64,000 nucleotides of DNA, from contig NZ_CP085935.1 of assembly GCF_020735465.1 (NCBI RefSeq), forward strand, positions 2,046,001 through 2,110,000. Direction: 5' to 3'. The position numbers and the translations under genes are program-made. This stretch comes from Collinsella stercoris DSM 13279. GTDB lineage: Bacteria > Actinomycetota > Coriobacteriia > Coriobacteriales > Coriobacteriaceae. Of this stretch, positions 30,908 through 40,098 are shown piece by piece (positions within the stretch are counted from its first letter, which is position 1; each line of letters begins with the position of its first letter). The notes beneath the pieces are model-generated. The model had not been told where the DNA came from, made no database searches, and saw nothing but the letters and a program-made list of their open reading frames with translations.

Positions 30908-32017
30908 ATGAACTCTGATGAGCGCCGAGTGGCGCGCCGGGCACGGCGCGACAGCAAAAGAGCCGCAAATCGCTCGGCGCGGATAGAGGGGTGCACGCTC
31001 GAATCCATCGCAGATCTCGACAACCTATACCAGTCGGCGATCGACGCCTCACGTGGTGTTAGTTGGAAATCGAGCGTCCAGAGGTACATGCTGAGGGTCG
31101 TGCCGAACATCATGCGCGCACGAAGAGACCTCCTATCCGGCAAGGACTTCAAGCGCGGATTCATCGAGTTCGACATATTCGAGCGCGGAAAGCTCAGGCA
31201 CATATGCTCTGTCCATTTCTCAGAGCGGGTCATACAGAAATCTATCAGCAGACACGCGTTGGCACCTGCGATATGGCCCACGCTGACCGAAGGGTGCGCC
31301 GCGAACATAAAGGGGCGCGGCACTGAATATGCCATCAAGCGCCTAAAGCGCCAACTTGTAAACCATCACAAGAGGCACGGTGAGCGCGGATACATCCTTC
31401 AGATCGACTTCGCGAACTACTTCGGCAACATCGACCACGAAGCTTGCAAGCGCCTCATCGACCGGGCACTTGACGACGATCTGGTTAAAGCGGTCGTATT
31501 CGACCAGATTGACGCGCACGGGACTCGCGGTCTCGGTCTCGGCAGCGAGCCAAACCAAGTGCTCGCGGTCGCCCTGCCGTCCCCAATCGACCACCTCATG
31601 CTGTCCACTCCCGGAATCCTCGCAAGCGGTCGCTACATGGATGACAGCTATTGCATCGCGCTTGAGAAAAGCGTTCTATATGACGCGCTCAAAAGAATCG
31701 AATCGCTATGCGACGAACTCGGGATTGTCATCAACCGGAAGAAGACGAGGATCGTGAAGCTGTCTCGCGGCTTCGTCTTCCTCAAGAAGAGGTTCTATTT
31801 CGGCGACGGCGGCAAGGTGGTCGTGAGGCCATGCCGAAGCTCCATCACGAGGCAGCGCAGGAAGCTCAAGAAGCAGGCGGCGCTCGTCGGTTGCGGCATG
31901 ATGACCAAGGAGCAGGTAAACCAATCCTATCAATCGTGGCGCGGCGGCATGAAGCGGCTCGATGCGCACGACACGGTCCTGCGCATGGACGCGCTATACA
32001 AGGAGCTTTTCGGATGA
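30908..32017 (+). CDS. DGR reverse transcriptase
   Basis: A 369-residue reverse transcriptase. Motif A is LQIDFANYFGNIDHE (Asp167), motif B region GLGLGSEPNQVLAVALPSPIDHLM (208-231) and motif C RYMDDSY (YMDD 243-246), followed by GIVINRKKTRIV and a thumb rich in basic residues. The early part (FIEFDIFERGKLRHI...SERVIQKSI) matches DGR RTs. It copies the TR RNA with adenine-specific errors. The start at ATG 30908 (GGGGTG upstream) is chosen because the frame upstream, open from 30689, overlaps TR. There is no maturase or nuclease domain. Confidence 0.95.
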   Translation: MNSDERRVARRARRDSKRAANRSARIEGCTLESIADLDNLYQSAIDASRGVSWKSSVQRYMLRVVPNIMRARRDLLSGKDFKRGFIEFDIFERGKLRHICSVHFSERVIQKSISRHALAPAIWPTLTEGCAANIKGRGTEYAIKRLKRQLVNHHKRHGERGYILQIDFANYFGNIDHEACKRLIDRALDDDLVKAVVFDQIDAHGTRGLGLGSEPNQVLAVALPSPIDHLMLSTPGILASGRYMDDSYCIALEKSVLYDALKRIESLCDELGIVINRKKTRIVKLSRGFVFLKKRFYFGDGGKVVVRPCRSSITRQRRKLKKQAALVGCGMMTKEQVNQSYQSWRGGMKRLDAHDTVLRMDALYKELFG

Positions 32018-32041
32018 TGGAAAGCGCATAGACGGGCATCC

Positions 32042-32075
32042 AGCCCCCGCAATTCATCGCGGGGGCTTTTGTTTT
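32042..32075 (+). terminator. Rho-independent terminator after the RT gene
   Basis: agcccccgc (32042-32050) pairs with gcgggggct (32059-32067) around an 8-base loop, followed by TTTGTTTT. It closes the tail-DGR transcription unit. Confidence 0.85.
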
Positions 32076-32092
32076 CAAGGAAAGGAGAAAGT

Positions 32093-32539
32093 ATGGCACT
32101 GACCGAACAAGAGGAGGCGAAGGTTCGCGCGATCATCGCCATCTTTGACGGCATGGCTCCGTCGCTGTCGAGCGACGTGGCATCCAAGAGCGCGGCGCTG
32201 TTCACCCTGTGGGACGGCAACGGGCACAAATACGCCGAAGGCGAGCGCGTGAGCCACAACGACGTGCTGTACGTCTGCCTCCAGGCGCACACTTCGCAAC
32301 CAGACTGGTCTCCCGACAAGGCACCGAGTCTCTGGGCACGGGTTCTCGATCACGGCACGTCGGACACGCCGAGCGAGGATGTCCCGGCATGGCGGCAACC
32401 GGAATCGACGAACCCGTACCCACTCGGCGCTCGCGTGAAGCACAGGGGCAAGGTCTGGGAATCACTCGTCGCGAACAACGTCTGGGAACCGGGTGCCGTC
32501 GGCACAGAGACAGTTTGGCGTGAGGTCTCGGAGGGCTAG
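32093..32539 (+). CDS. Carbohydrate-binding (CBM5/12-like) phage protein
   Basis: A 148-residue protein with two short aromatic-rich modules: YAEGERVSHNDVLYVCLQAHTSQPDWSPDKAPSLWARV (residues ~46-83) and YPLGARVKHRGKVWESLVANNVWEPG (~110-137). Both follow the chitin-binding type 3 (CBM5/12) pattern, Y-x-x-G-x-x-V-x-Y-x-G-x-x-Y-x-C-x-x-x-H-x-S-x-x-x-x-x-P. It probably binds cell-wall or surface sugar as an accessory tail or lysis protein. Strong AAAGGAGAAAG precedes the ATG at 32093. Confidence 0.75.
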   Translation: MALTEQEEAKVRAIIAIFDGMAPSLSSDVASKSAALFTLWDGNGHKYAEGERVSHNDVLYVCLQAHTSQPDWSPDKAPSLWARVLDHGTSDTPSEDVPAWRQPESTNPYPLGARVKHRGKVWESLVANNVWEPGAVGTETVWREVSEG

Positions 32540-32542
32540 AAG

Positions 32543-32998
32543 ATGGGCGAGAGCATAGTGAGCCACGCCGCCGCCTTCGGCCCCGAATGGTTCCTCATGA
32601 CGGTCGTGACCGTCGGATTGGGAATCTTCGCCAAACTGCTTCTTGATGAGTTCAGGCGAAACAACGAGCGAAAGGCAGAGCTTGAATCGAAGCGCGACGA
32701 GCGGCAGGCCGAGCTTGAATCACAGCGCGAGGCGCGCAAGCGCGACGAGCTTAACGAAAGGGCCAAGCGCGACCGCGAGAGATCCGTCATGGAGGGCCGC
32801 ATCGCCGCGCAGATGGAGCGCAGCAACAACATCTCAGAGAGCCTTCAGGCTACCGTCGAATCGCTGAGGGCTTCAAACGACGCCCTTCACAGCGAGATCA
32901 AGGAGTCCCGCGCCCATTCGCACGACATGGCAAGCAAGGTCAATCACATATACGACAGGGTTGACCTGATTTACGAAAAGGAGAATCGAAATGATTAA
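32543..32998 (+). CDS. Membrane-anchored coiled-coil protein of the lysis module
   Basis: A 151-residue protein with one N-terminal transmembrane helix (about residues 13-34, PEWFLMTVVTVGLGIFAKLLL) and a long highly charged coiled coil (RRNNERKAELESKRDERQAELESQREARKRDEL, then SLQATVESLRASNDALHSEI). The layout is like XhlA/holin-accessory proteins preceding holins, though with opposite order of domains. It overlaps the holin by 8 bases. Confidence 0.65.
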   Translation: MGESIVSHAAAFGPEWFLMTVVTVGLGIFAKLLLDEFRRNNERKAELESKRDERQAELESQREARKRDELNERAKRDRERSVMEGRIAAQMERSNNISESLQATVESLRASNDALHSEIKESRAHSHDMASKVNHIYDRVDLIYEKENRND

Positions 32999-33251
32999 CA
33001 TAACCGCGCGAATCAAGAACAAGACCTTTTGGTTGACGCTCATCCCCGCCGTGCTGCTGCTCGTGCAGGTATGCGCGGCACCATTTGGCTACCAATGGGA
33101 TTTCGGCGTGCTCAATGAGCAGCTTGCCGCGATCATAAACGCGCTTTTCGCCGTGCTCGCGATTCTCGGCGTGGTCAACGACCCGACGACCGCCGGAATC
33201 AGCGACTCGAAGCAGGCGATGGCATACGACAAGCCGAAAGCTGATGTGTAG
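32991..33251 (+). CDS. Phage holin (phi LC3 family)
   Basis: An 86-residue protein: INITARIKNKTFWLTLIPAVLLLVQVCAAPFG (first membrane segment), then LAAIINALFAVLAILGVVNDPTTAGISDSKQAMAYDKP. The motif NK-x-FW-x-x-x-x-P and the NDPTT-x-G-x-x-DS-x-x-A-x-x-Y-x-x-P ending define the phi LC3 holin family. It makes membrane lesions to release the endolysin. GGAGAA precedes the ATG. Confidence 0.92.
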   Translation: MINITARIKNKTFWLTLIPAVLLLVQVCAAPFGYQWDFGVLNEQLAAIINALFAVLAILGVVNDPTTAGISDSKQAMAYDKPKADV

Positions 33252-33891
33252 GCTCAGGCTTCTGACGGCGTTTCTCACGGGCATGGCCTCATGTCTGCTG
33301 CTCACAGGAATCACCGTGCTCACCGCACCGGGCAACCCGACCGAAAGGCCGTGCCAAACCGAGCCAAGCGCCGCGATAATCAGCGACGCGCCCGCCCCAA
33401 GCGTTCCGATCTACTTGCAGACCGATGAGCGATGGGGCGGGCTTCCTTATGCCGGTGAGACGCTTTCCGCATCGGGATGCGGTCTGACGTGCGCCGCGAT
33501 GGCGTGGAGTTATTTCACCGGCGATGATTGGACTCCAATCGAGATGCTGAACGCCGTCGGCAACGATTACGTGCAAGAAGGCCAGAACTACATGCCGGGG
33601 TTCTGCTCATGGATGCATGAGCAGGATGCCACTATCACAAGCTCGGTCATTTACGAGGATATGGCGCGCGCCCTTGATGATCTTGAAGGCGGCTCACTCA
33701 TCTTCGCTGAGATGCAGGGGCAGCTTGAAGATGGTGGGCGAAGTTATGGCGGGCACATCGTCTTGCTGACGGGATTTGACGAAGAGAACGTAATTGTCCA
33801 CGACCCTTGCAGCCCATACGCCGTTACGCTCAGCTTGGAGCAGATGACGTGCGTTGACTGGGGTTATTTCATTTCTGTTTGGAGGTCTTAA
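33244..33891 (+). CDS. Secreted C39-like cysteine peptidase
   Basis: A 215-residue protein with an N-terminal signal peptide (residues 1-~28, MCRLRLLTAFLTGMASCLLL) and a C39-like papain fold: LQTDERWGGLPYAGETLSASGCGLTCAAMAWSYF with Cys79, GGHIVLLTGFDEENVIVHDP with His170 and Asp186. It probably cleaves peptides in the wall or secreted substrates. It overlaps the holin gene by 8 bases and precedes the lysin, so it belongs to the lysis or lysogenic-conversion cassette. Confidence 0.8.
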   Translation: MCRLRLLTAFLTGMASCLLLTGITVLTAPGNPTERPCQTEPSAAIISDAPAPSVPIYLQTDERWGGLPYAGETLSASGCGLTCAAMAWSYFTGDDWTPIEMLNAVGNDYVQEGQNYMPGFCSWMHEQDATITSSVIYEDMARALDDLEGGSLIFAEMQGQLEDGGRSYGGHIVLLTGFDEENVIVHDPCSPYAVTLSLEQMTCVDWGYFISVWRS

Positions 33892-33892
33892 C

Positions 33893-34957
33893 ATGGCGTT
33901 AAACGGCATCGACATTTCCGATTTCCAGCGCGGTCTTGATCTTACAAAAGTTCCTTGTGACTTCGTTATATGCAAGGCCACGGAAGGAACGAGCATCGTG
34001 CATGACACGTGCGACGGATTCATCCAGACCGCAAAGAAGCTGGGGAAGAAGTGGGGTTTCTACCATTTCATGAACGCGTCTGACCCGGTTGCTCAGGCAA
34101 ACTATTTCGTAGCGAACTGCAAGAACTATTTCACTGAGGGCTTCCCGGCGCTCGACTATGAGATGTACGGTCGGATCGGAACCGACAAGGCAAAGCTGTT
34201 TCTCGACCGGGTTTTCGAACTTACGGGGATACGCTGTGCCGTATATATGTCCCGATCGGTCTGCACCGAGGAAGATTGGAGCGCGATCGCTCCCAATCAC
34301 GCCCTCTGGGTCGCACAATATGCGAACACCGAGCGAACCGGATATCAAAACTCGCCTTGGTTGCCATCAGGTGGCTTCGGCGCATGGAACACGTGCGCAT
34401 TGCATCAATACACGTCTAACGGCAGACCGGGCGGCTATGACGGCCCGCTCGATCTCGACATCGCGCATATGACGCGTGCCGCTTGGGACAAGTTCTGCAA
34501 CCCGTCCGAGGCTGTCAAGCCGGAGGTCAACGCGCCCGACACCCCCGCGCAGACGATCGATGGGACCGCTCTCGAACTTGCGGCCCGAGTCATGCGCGGC
34601 GAGTTCGGTGCGAATGATGAGCGCAAGGCCAAACTTGGAACCCGTTACGATGAGGTACAGGACCTCATCAACTATGTCGACCGAACGAGCTGCGCGCAGC
34701 TTGCCGATGATGTTGAGCGCGGCATGTTCGGAGTCAATCCCATTCGCGCCGAAGTTCTCGGCGGAAAGGCGAAGAGTGTTCAGGCGATCGTCAACAAACG
34801 CGCCGGAATCTGCGCGGAGTCTGTCTACATCGTCAAGAGCGGCGACACGTTAAGCGGCATCGGCGCAAAGGTCGGCGTCAAGTGGCAGACCATTGCGAGT
34901 AAGAATGGCATCGCCTCTCCTTACACGATTTATCCCGGTCAAAAGCTATTCTATTAA
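33893..34957 (+). CDS. Endolysin: GH25 muramidase with two CW_7-like repeats and LysM
   Basis: A 354-residue lysin. Residues 1-~205 are a glycoside hydrolase family 25 domain (GIDISDFQRGLDL, VICKATEGTS, FYHFMN, PALDYEMYG, HQYTSNG, LDLDIAH). Two CW_7 repeats follow: ALELAARVMRGEFGANDERKAKLG (~225-258) and CAQLADDVERGMFGVNPIRAEVLG (~268-300). The C-terminal LysM is YIVKSGDTLSGIGAKVGVKWQTIA...YPGQKLFY (~311-354). It cuts MurNAc-GlcNAc bonds after passage through the holin. GGAGGT precedes the ATG at 33893. Confidence 0.95.
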   Translation: MALNGIDISDFQRGLDLTKVPCDFVICKATEGTSIVHDTCDGFIQTAKKLGKKWGFYHFMNASDPVAQANYFVANCKNYFTEGFPALDYEMYGRIGTDKAKLFLDRVFELTGIRCAVYMSRSVCTEEDWSAIAPNHALWVAQYANTERTGYQNSPWLPSGGFGAWNTCALHQYTSNGRPGGYDGPLDLDIAHMTRAAWDKFCNPSEAVKPEVNAPDTPAQTIDGTALELAARVMRGEFGANDERKAKLGTRYDEVQDLINYVDRTSCAQLADDVERGMFGVNPIRAEVLGGKAKSVQAIVNKRAGICAESVYIVKSGDTLSGIGAKVGVKWQTIASKNGIASPYTIYPGQKLFY

Positions 34958-34961
34958 CCTC

Positions 34962-34996
34962 AAAGCGGGGCACCCTAGTAAGGGGTGCCCCGCTTT
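34962..34996. terminator. Terminator after the endolysin gene
   Basis: aaagcggggcaccc (34962-34975) pairs with the exact complement at 34983-34996; runs of A and T on the two sides make it potentially bidirectional, ending the late operon and facing the leftward gene at 35209. Confidence 0.85.
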
Positions 34997-35026
34997 CTGC
35001 CGTTAAATGACACTCTGGCAAGCCGT

Positions 35027-35209
35027 CTATCTGCTGTTTTGCATGTCAGCAGAAATGAGCCTCTTGAGGTAGTCCGTTGTGTTCTCCTGCGATTTCAGCC
35101 ACGCATACATCTCTTCATCGCTATCACTGTTCGGATAAAACCGAATGGTAAGCTGCTTGACCTTCTTGCGGTAATTGCTGCTTGCTCGGCGTTGCGCCTC
35201 CGTCTGCAT
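35027..35209 (-). CDS. Small RHH-like protein (60 aa)
   Basis: MQTEAQRRASSNYRKKVKQLTIRFYPNSDSDEEMYAWLKSQENTTDYLKRLI. The layout K-A..N-Y-x-x-K-x-x-x-L-x-x-RFYP...E-x-x-Y-x-WL matches small ribbon-helix-helix-like proteins common on Gram-positive mobile elements. AAGGGGGAG precedes its ATG on the minus strand. It lies at the right end of the prophage, transcribed against the late genes; a local regulatory role is likely. Confidence 0.72.
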   Translation of the reverse strand: MQTEAQRRASSNYRKKVKQLTIRFYPNSDSDEEMYAWLKSQENTTDYLKRLISADMQNSR

Positions 35210-35347
35210 TACTCCCCCTTGCGGCTACTGCGCCAAATCCTGAACGCGATGAATGACACGATGAACGATATAACCAGTGTTTTCATTGCGCACCTCCTGC
35301 GCTAAAATTGTGAGTGGCGGGGCACCGCCTAAGCGATGCCCCTTGTG

Positions 35348-35479
35348 CTAAGACCTCTTTGCGTGCTTACCGGGCTTGCGAGGGGTCTTTTTCTTTAGAC
35401 GCTCAACTGTTTCGTCGGTCACCTTTGCGAGCACCACGCCGAGGACCACAAGAAACACGTCCCAAACTCTGTCTTCCAA
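35348..35479 (-). CDS. Small membrane protein at the right end (43 aa)
   Basis: MEDRVWDVFLVVLGVVLAKV... one transmembrane helix followed by a strongly basic tail (RLKKKTPRKPGKHAKR). A TTG start at 35479 is inferred from AGGGAGGTGA; an upstream ATG exists without such a site. The architecture resembles small holin-like or toxic membrane peptides, but function is unknown. Confidence 0.45.
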   Translation of the reverse strand: MEDRVWDVFLVVLGVVLAKVTDETVERLKKKTPRKPGKHAKRS

Positions 35480-35683
35480 CTGAATCACCTCCCTTCTGAC
35501 AGTTATTATTATAGGGTAGACCCCATAGAAGTGCAAGGGTTATTTTGCCTTAATCAGATTTTTTTCCAGCAATCCAACTATTACAAACCAGCTATTTGTT
35601 GCCTGAACAATACAGGTATCAAGCTGTATTGAATGATTGTCCTGCTCAGAGAAGTCGCGTGAGTTCGCCGTTTTTCTCATTAG
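35480..35683. other. Right end of the prophage without a separate gene
   Basis: AT-rich sequence between the small membrane protein and attR. On the minus strand the stretch 35540-35693 is an open frame which, in the circular phage, would be the last 47 codons of the serine recombinase gene. Confidence 0.5.
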
Positions 35684-35693
35684 CTCCACCATA
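35684..35693. repeat. attR core of the prophage
   Basis: ctccaccata, identical to 2695-2704. It is followed by tgagaa (attL: agagaa) and by a terminator that fits the original 3' flank of tRNA-Ala. Confidence 0.8.
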
Positions 35694-35701
35694 TGAGAAC
35701 G

Positions 35702-35735
35702 AAGGCCGGGGCGGTGACGCCCCGGCCTTTTTAAT
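35702..35735 (+). terminator. Displaced host terminator of tRNA-Ala
   Basis: aaggccggggcg (35702-35713) pairs perfectly with 35718-35729 around GTGA, followed by TTTTAA. It begins 8 bases after attR, as a tRNA terminator would, and has no gene directly upstream now. Confidence 0.8.
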
Positions 35736-35869
35736 ACCAAGGACAGGGCCGGCAAGCACTCGCGCCGCCGCCCCGGTGGGTCCTTCGTACGCCGCACGGC
35801 ATTGCCCGCTGCGAACGGCATGCCCGCTGCCGGAAATCAAGGGAAAAGGTAACGAACAACAGACATCCC

Positions 35870-37253
35870 GGTCAAGTCCATTTTTGTGTGTAAATTCGCA
35901 ACCGCCGCTTTCTCCTATGCCGCGAGCCTCAGCTGGCGCTGCTCGCGCGCGATGACCTCCAGGCGCGGGACCACGCCCTGCAGCTCCTTCACGGCCGGCG
36001 AGTAGAACAGCCTGCGACCGGCCGCCCAGCGCTCGCCCTCCTCGATGAGCACGGCCCCGATCAGCCTCGCTATCGAGTCCGCGTTCGGGAACACCTTGAC
36101 CACCGACGACCTCCTCTTCACCTCCCCGTTCAGCCTCTCGAGGTGGTTCGACGTCCGCACGACCCGCCGCAGCGCCTCGGGCAGCTCCATCACCGTCATC
36201 GCGTCGTCGAACCCGGCGTCGAGCCGCTCGACCGCCCTGGGCGCGGCCCCGGCGTAGTCGGCCGCGATCTCGTCGCGCCTGCGACGCGCCTCCGCCATGG
36301 TCTTCGCGTTGAACATCTCCGCGAGCTCGCCGCGCAGCCCGACCCTCAGGCGCTTCGGCGCGGCGTCGACGACGTTGCGGGCGAAGTGGGCCTGGCAGCG
36401 CTGCCAGGGCACCTCGGGGAACACGGACTGCAGCGCGGCGACGAGCCCCTCGTGCGCGTCGGTGGTCGCGAGCCGGACCCCCGACAGGCCGCGGCGGCGC
36501 AGCCCGGCGAGGAACCGCGTCCAGCTCTCGGTCGTCTCGGCGTCCGCGACCTCGAAGCCGAGCACCTCCTTGCGGCCGTCCGGCGTGAACCCGATGGCCA
36601 CGAGCAGCGCCTTCGCCACGACCCTGTGGCCCTCGCGGCACTTGATGTAGGTGGCGTCCGCCATGAGGAACGGGTGGTCTCCCTCGATGGGCCGCGCGAG
36701 GAACTCCCCGACGATCGCGTCGAGGTCGCGGCACGCCTCGGAGACGCACTGCTTCGAGAAGCTCTTCCCGCAGATGGTCTCCATGACCCTGCCGACCTTG
36801 GCGGTGGAGACGCCGGAGACGACCATCTCGGCCATGGTCGTGACCAGCGCGGCCTCGCTGCGGCTGTAGTTGTCGAAGACGAGCGTCCTGAACGGCGCGT
36901 TCCGGTGCCTCGGGACCGTCAGCTCGATCGTGCCGACGCGCGTCGCCAGGGGCCTCTCCCTCGTGCCGTTGCGCACGTCGGTGCGCGCCTCGGCCCTCTC
37001 GTAGCGGGCCGCCCCGAGCTGCTCGTCGGACTCCGCGAGCAGCACCGCGTTCAGGGACTTCTGCAGCAGGGCCGCGAACGCGCCGCCGGTGTCGCCGGCG
37101 AGAAGGGAGAGGATCTCGTCCTGGTCTAGTGTAAGATTGATTCGAGCCATGCTCGTCCTCCAAGTAATCGTTGTGGTTTGGCGATTGCAAGTTTACTTGG
37201 TCGGCGGGCCTCTGGCTCGCCTTTGCTATTTACACCACTTTACGGACGCGACC
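35870..37253 (-). mobile_element. IS256-family insertion sequence, copy 1 (1384 bp)
   Basis: Ends GGTC...GACC with imperfect inverted repeats (GGTCaaGTCCa.... versus GGTCgcGTCCg....GTGTAAAT on the other end). The 8-bp duplication gacatccc lies at 35862-35869 and 37254-37261. One transposase gene fills it. The same element is at 61779-63162 with the same length and an identical translation. Confidence 0.93.
35915..37150 (-). CDS. IS256-family transposase (mutator type), copy 1
   Basis: A 411-residue DDE transposase. The IS256 catalytic triad is visible: Asp165 (LMADATYIK), Asp231 (TTDAHEGL) and Glu338 (NHLERLNGEVKRR), with the WQRCQAHFARNV signature (249-260) between. Full length with no frameshift, so it should be active. 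Start ATG at 37150. It moves the surrounding 1384-bp element by copy-out/paste-in with 8-9 bp target duplication. Confidence 0.96.
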   Translation of the reverse strand: MARINLTLDQDEILSLLAGDTGGAFAALLQKSLNAVLLAESDEQLGAARYERAEARTDVRNGTRERPLATRVGTIELTVPRHRNAPFRTLVFDNYSRSEAALVTTMAEMVVSGVSTAKVGRVMETICGKSFSKQCVSEACRDLDAIVGEFLARPIEGDHPFLMADATYIKCREGHRVVAKALLVAIGFTPDGRKEVLGFEVADAETTESWTRFLAGLRRRGLSGVRLATTDAHEGLVAALQSVFPEVPWQRCQAHFARNVVDAAPKRLRVGLRGELAEMFNAKTMAEARRRRDEIAADYAGAAPRAVERLDAGFDDAMTVMELPEALRRVVRTSNHLERLNGEVKRRSSVVKVFPNADSIARLIGAVLIEEGERWAAGRRLFYSPAVKELQGVVPRLEVIAREQRQLRLAA

Positions 37254-37443
37254 GACATCCCCGAGTAGACAGTGGTTTGAAGGGGCAAAACGCCAGGAAA
37301 CACTTCTTGAAAAACGGTGTCTACTTGGCCCGTTGGAAAATCCGTTACATTTTCGCCCGATTCGGTGCACACACCTCGGTACACGGCACGAGATGTGCTT
37401 GCGTGGTAAGCTGTACAGACCAAAACCGATGACAGGAGTTTCC

Positions 37444-37899
37444 ATGGCAGACGAGAGCAACAACGTGCAGCAGGACGAGGTGTCGCCCGAGCTTGACGCC
37501 ATGGTGTGCGATCTGCTCGACGACTATCTCAATGCGCTTGCCGATGGCGAGGACCTGGGCGTGCTGCTCGTCGCTGAGGACGCCAATGCCAACCGGTACC
37601 AGGCTTGTTTTACCGAGGACGGCCCCGAGGCCTGCCTGGAAGGCGCCCAGCACTTCATCGAGTCCAACGCCTCGGGCATTCAGTCCGACCACGTGGGGCC
37701 GCTCGACCGGTACGCCATCGCCTATGCCGGCGGTGTCGAGCTCGACTGCGAGTTCCAGGATGCCATCATCGTGAGCTTTTATCAGCGCGGCATGACCATG
37801 GGCTACTCCGCCTACGTGTTGTATTCCGGCGCGGGCACCGGGGAGAACTTCATGTGGTGCGATCCCGAGCCCGCCGGCGAGGAGCCCTCGCTGCTGTAA
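37444..37899 (+). CDS. Conserved hypothetical protein
   Basis: A 151-residue acidic protein (LDDYLNALADGEDLGVLLVAEDANANRYQACFTEDGPEACLEGAQHFIE..., ending NFMWCDPEPAGEEPSLL). It appears cytoplasmic. I recognise no named family. AGGAG precedes the ATG at 37444. Its promoter region is partly formed by the repeat carrying the IS. A strong terminator follows. Confidence 0.7.
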   Translation: MADESNNVQQDEVSPELDAMVCDLLDDYLNALADGEDLGVLLVAEDANANRYQACFTEDGPEACLEGAQHFIESNASGIQSDHVGPLDRYAIAYAGGVELDCEFQDAIIVSFYQRGMTMGYSAYVLYSGAGTGENFMWCDPEPAGEEPSLL

Positions 37900-37930
37900 T
37901 CCAGCCGCGAAGAACGCGCGTGGCTCAAGT

Positions 37931-37973
37931 CGGACCCCGACGTCATGGTGGCGTCGGGGTCCGCTTCTTTGTT
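37931..37973 (+). terminator. Rho-independent terminator
   Basis: cggaccccgacg (37931-37942) pairs with cgtcggggtccg (37952-37963), followed by CTTCTTTGTT. Confidence 0.8.
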
Positions 37974-38130
37974 CCGCTTGTGTGTAGCGAGCGCAAACCG
38001 GCTGGTTAAAACCCTTCATGACGCGCGCCAACAGCTACAATACCGCCGAGTTACAACCGGTTACCGACCAGGTGCAACGTTTCGCCGGACGCGGGCTTGC
38101 GTTGAACCATAACTATGGATAGGGGACGCC

Positions 38131-39957
<1,827 letters not shown>

Positions 39958-40050
39958 CGACGCGTCTGCGATTCTGCGCCTCGAATCGGCCCGCGATGCC
40001 CTATTCGACCTGACGGTCTCGGCAACGAGGCGGCGATAGCTGGTACCATG

Positions 40051-40083
40051 TCCCGGACGGCCTTGTGCCGCCCGGGATTTTTC
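40051..40083 (+). terminator. Terminator after typA
   Basis: tcccggacggc (40051-40061) pairs with gccgcccggga (40067-40077, one mismatch), followed by TTTTTC. Confidence 0.65.
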
Positions 40084-40098
40084 TATGGGAGATGCACT

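Larger units (their letters stand above)
2695..35693. mobile_element. Complete siphovirus-type prophage (about 33 kb) with a diversity-generating retroelement
   Basis: The element is bounded by the direct repeat ctccaccata at 2695-2704 (inside the tRNA-Ala 3' end) and 35684-35693. After one mismatch, gagaa is shared too. It has all modules of a temperate siphovirus: serine recombinase at the left end, divergent repressor/Cro, small early genes, replication, ssb/dut, terminase, HK97-type head, long-tail genes with an 884-residue tape measure, tail tip with DGR, and holin/lysin. Every core structural gene appears full length, so it may be inducible. A bacterial terminator directly outside the right repeat fits a displaced tRNA-Ala 3' flank. 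Confidence 0.92.
35826..37368. repeat. Palindromic intergenic repeat, copy A (split by IS256 copy 1)
   Basis: With the IS removed, the left arm (from 35826: ctgccggaaatc...ggaaaaggtaacgaa...cgagtagacag) is an imperfect complement of the right arm ending near 37368 (ctgtctactt-like...cgttacattttcgc). Shared core blocks are GAAAA-N-GTAACG and AGTAGACA. Copy B around the second IS has the same blocks. Confidence 0.65.

Noticed and set aside
30541..30918. Open frame across the DGR template repeat
   Set aside because: It overlaps TR and the spacer RNA, has no ribosome binding site, and the adenine-specific VR/TR pattern explains the sequence as RNA template.
30908..32017. Retron, group II intron or abortive-infection RT
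   Set aside because: There is no maturase or HNH domain and no msr/msd-like structure, and the adjacent VR/TR pair with A-only mismatches identifies a DGR.
36143..37129. Long open frame (328 codons) antisense to the IS256 transposase, and its twin at 62052-63038
   Set aside because: It is the complement of the transposase coding sequence in a GC-rich region, low in complexity (His/Arg/Asp-rich), and without a ribosome binding site.
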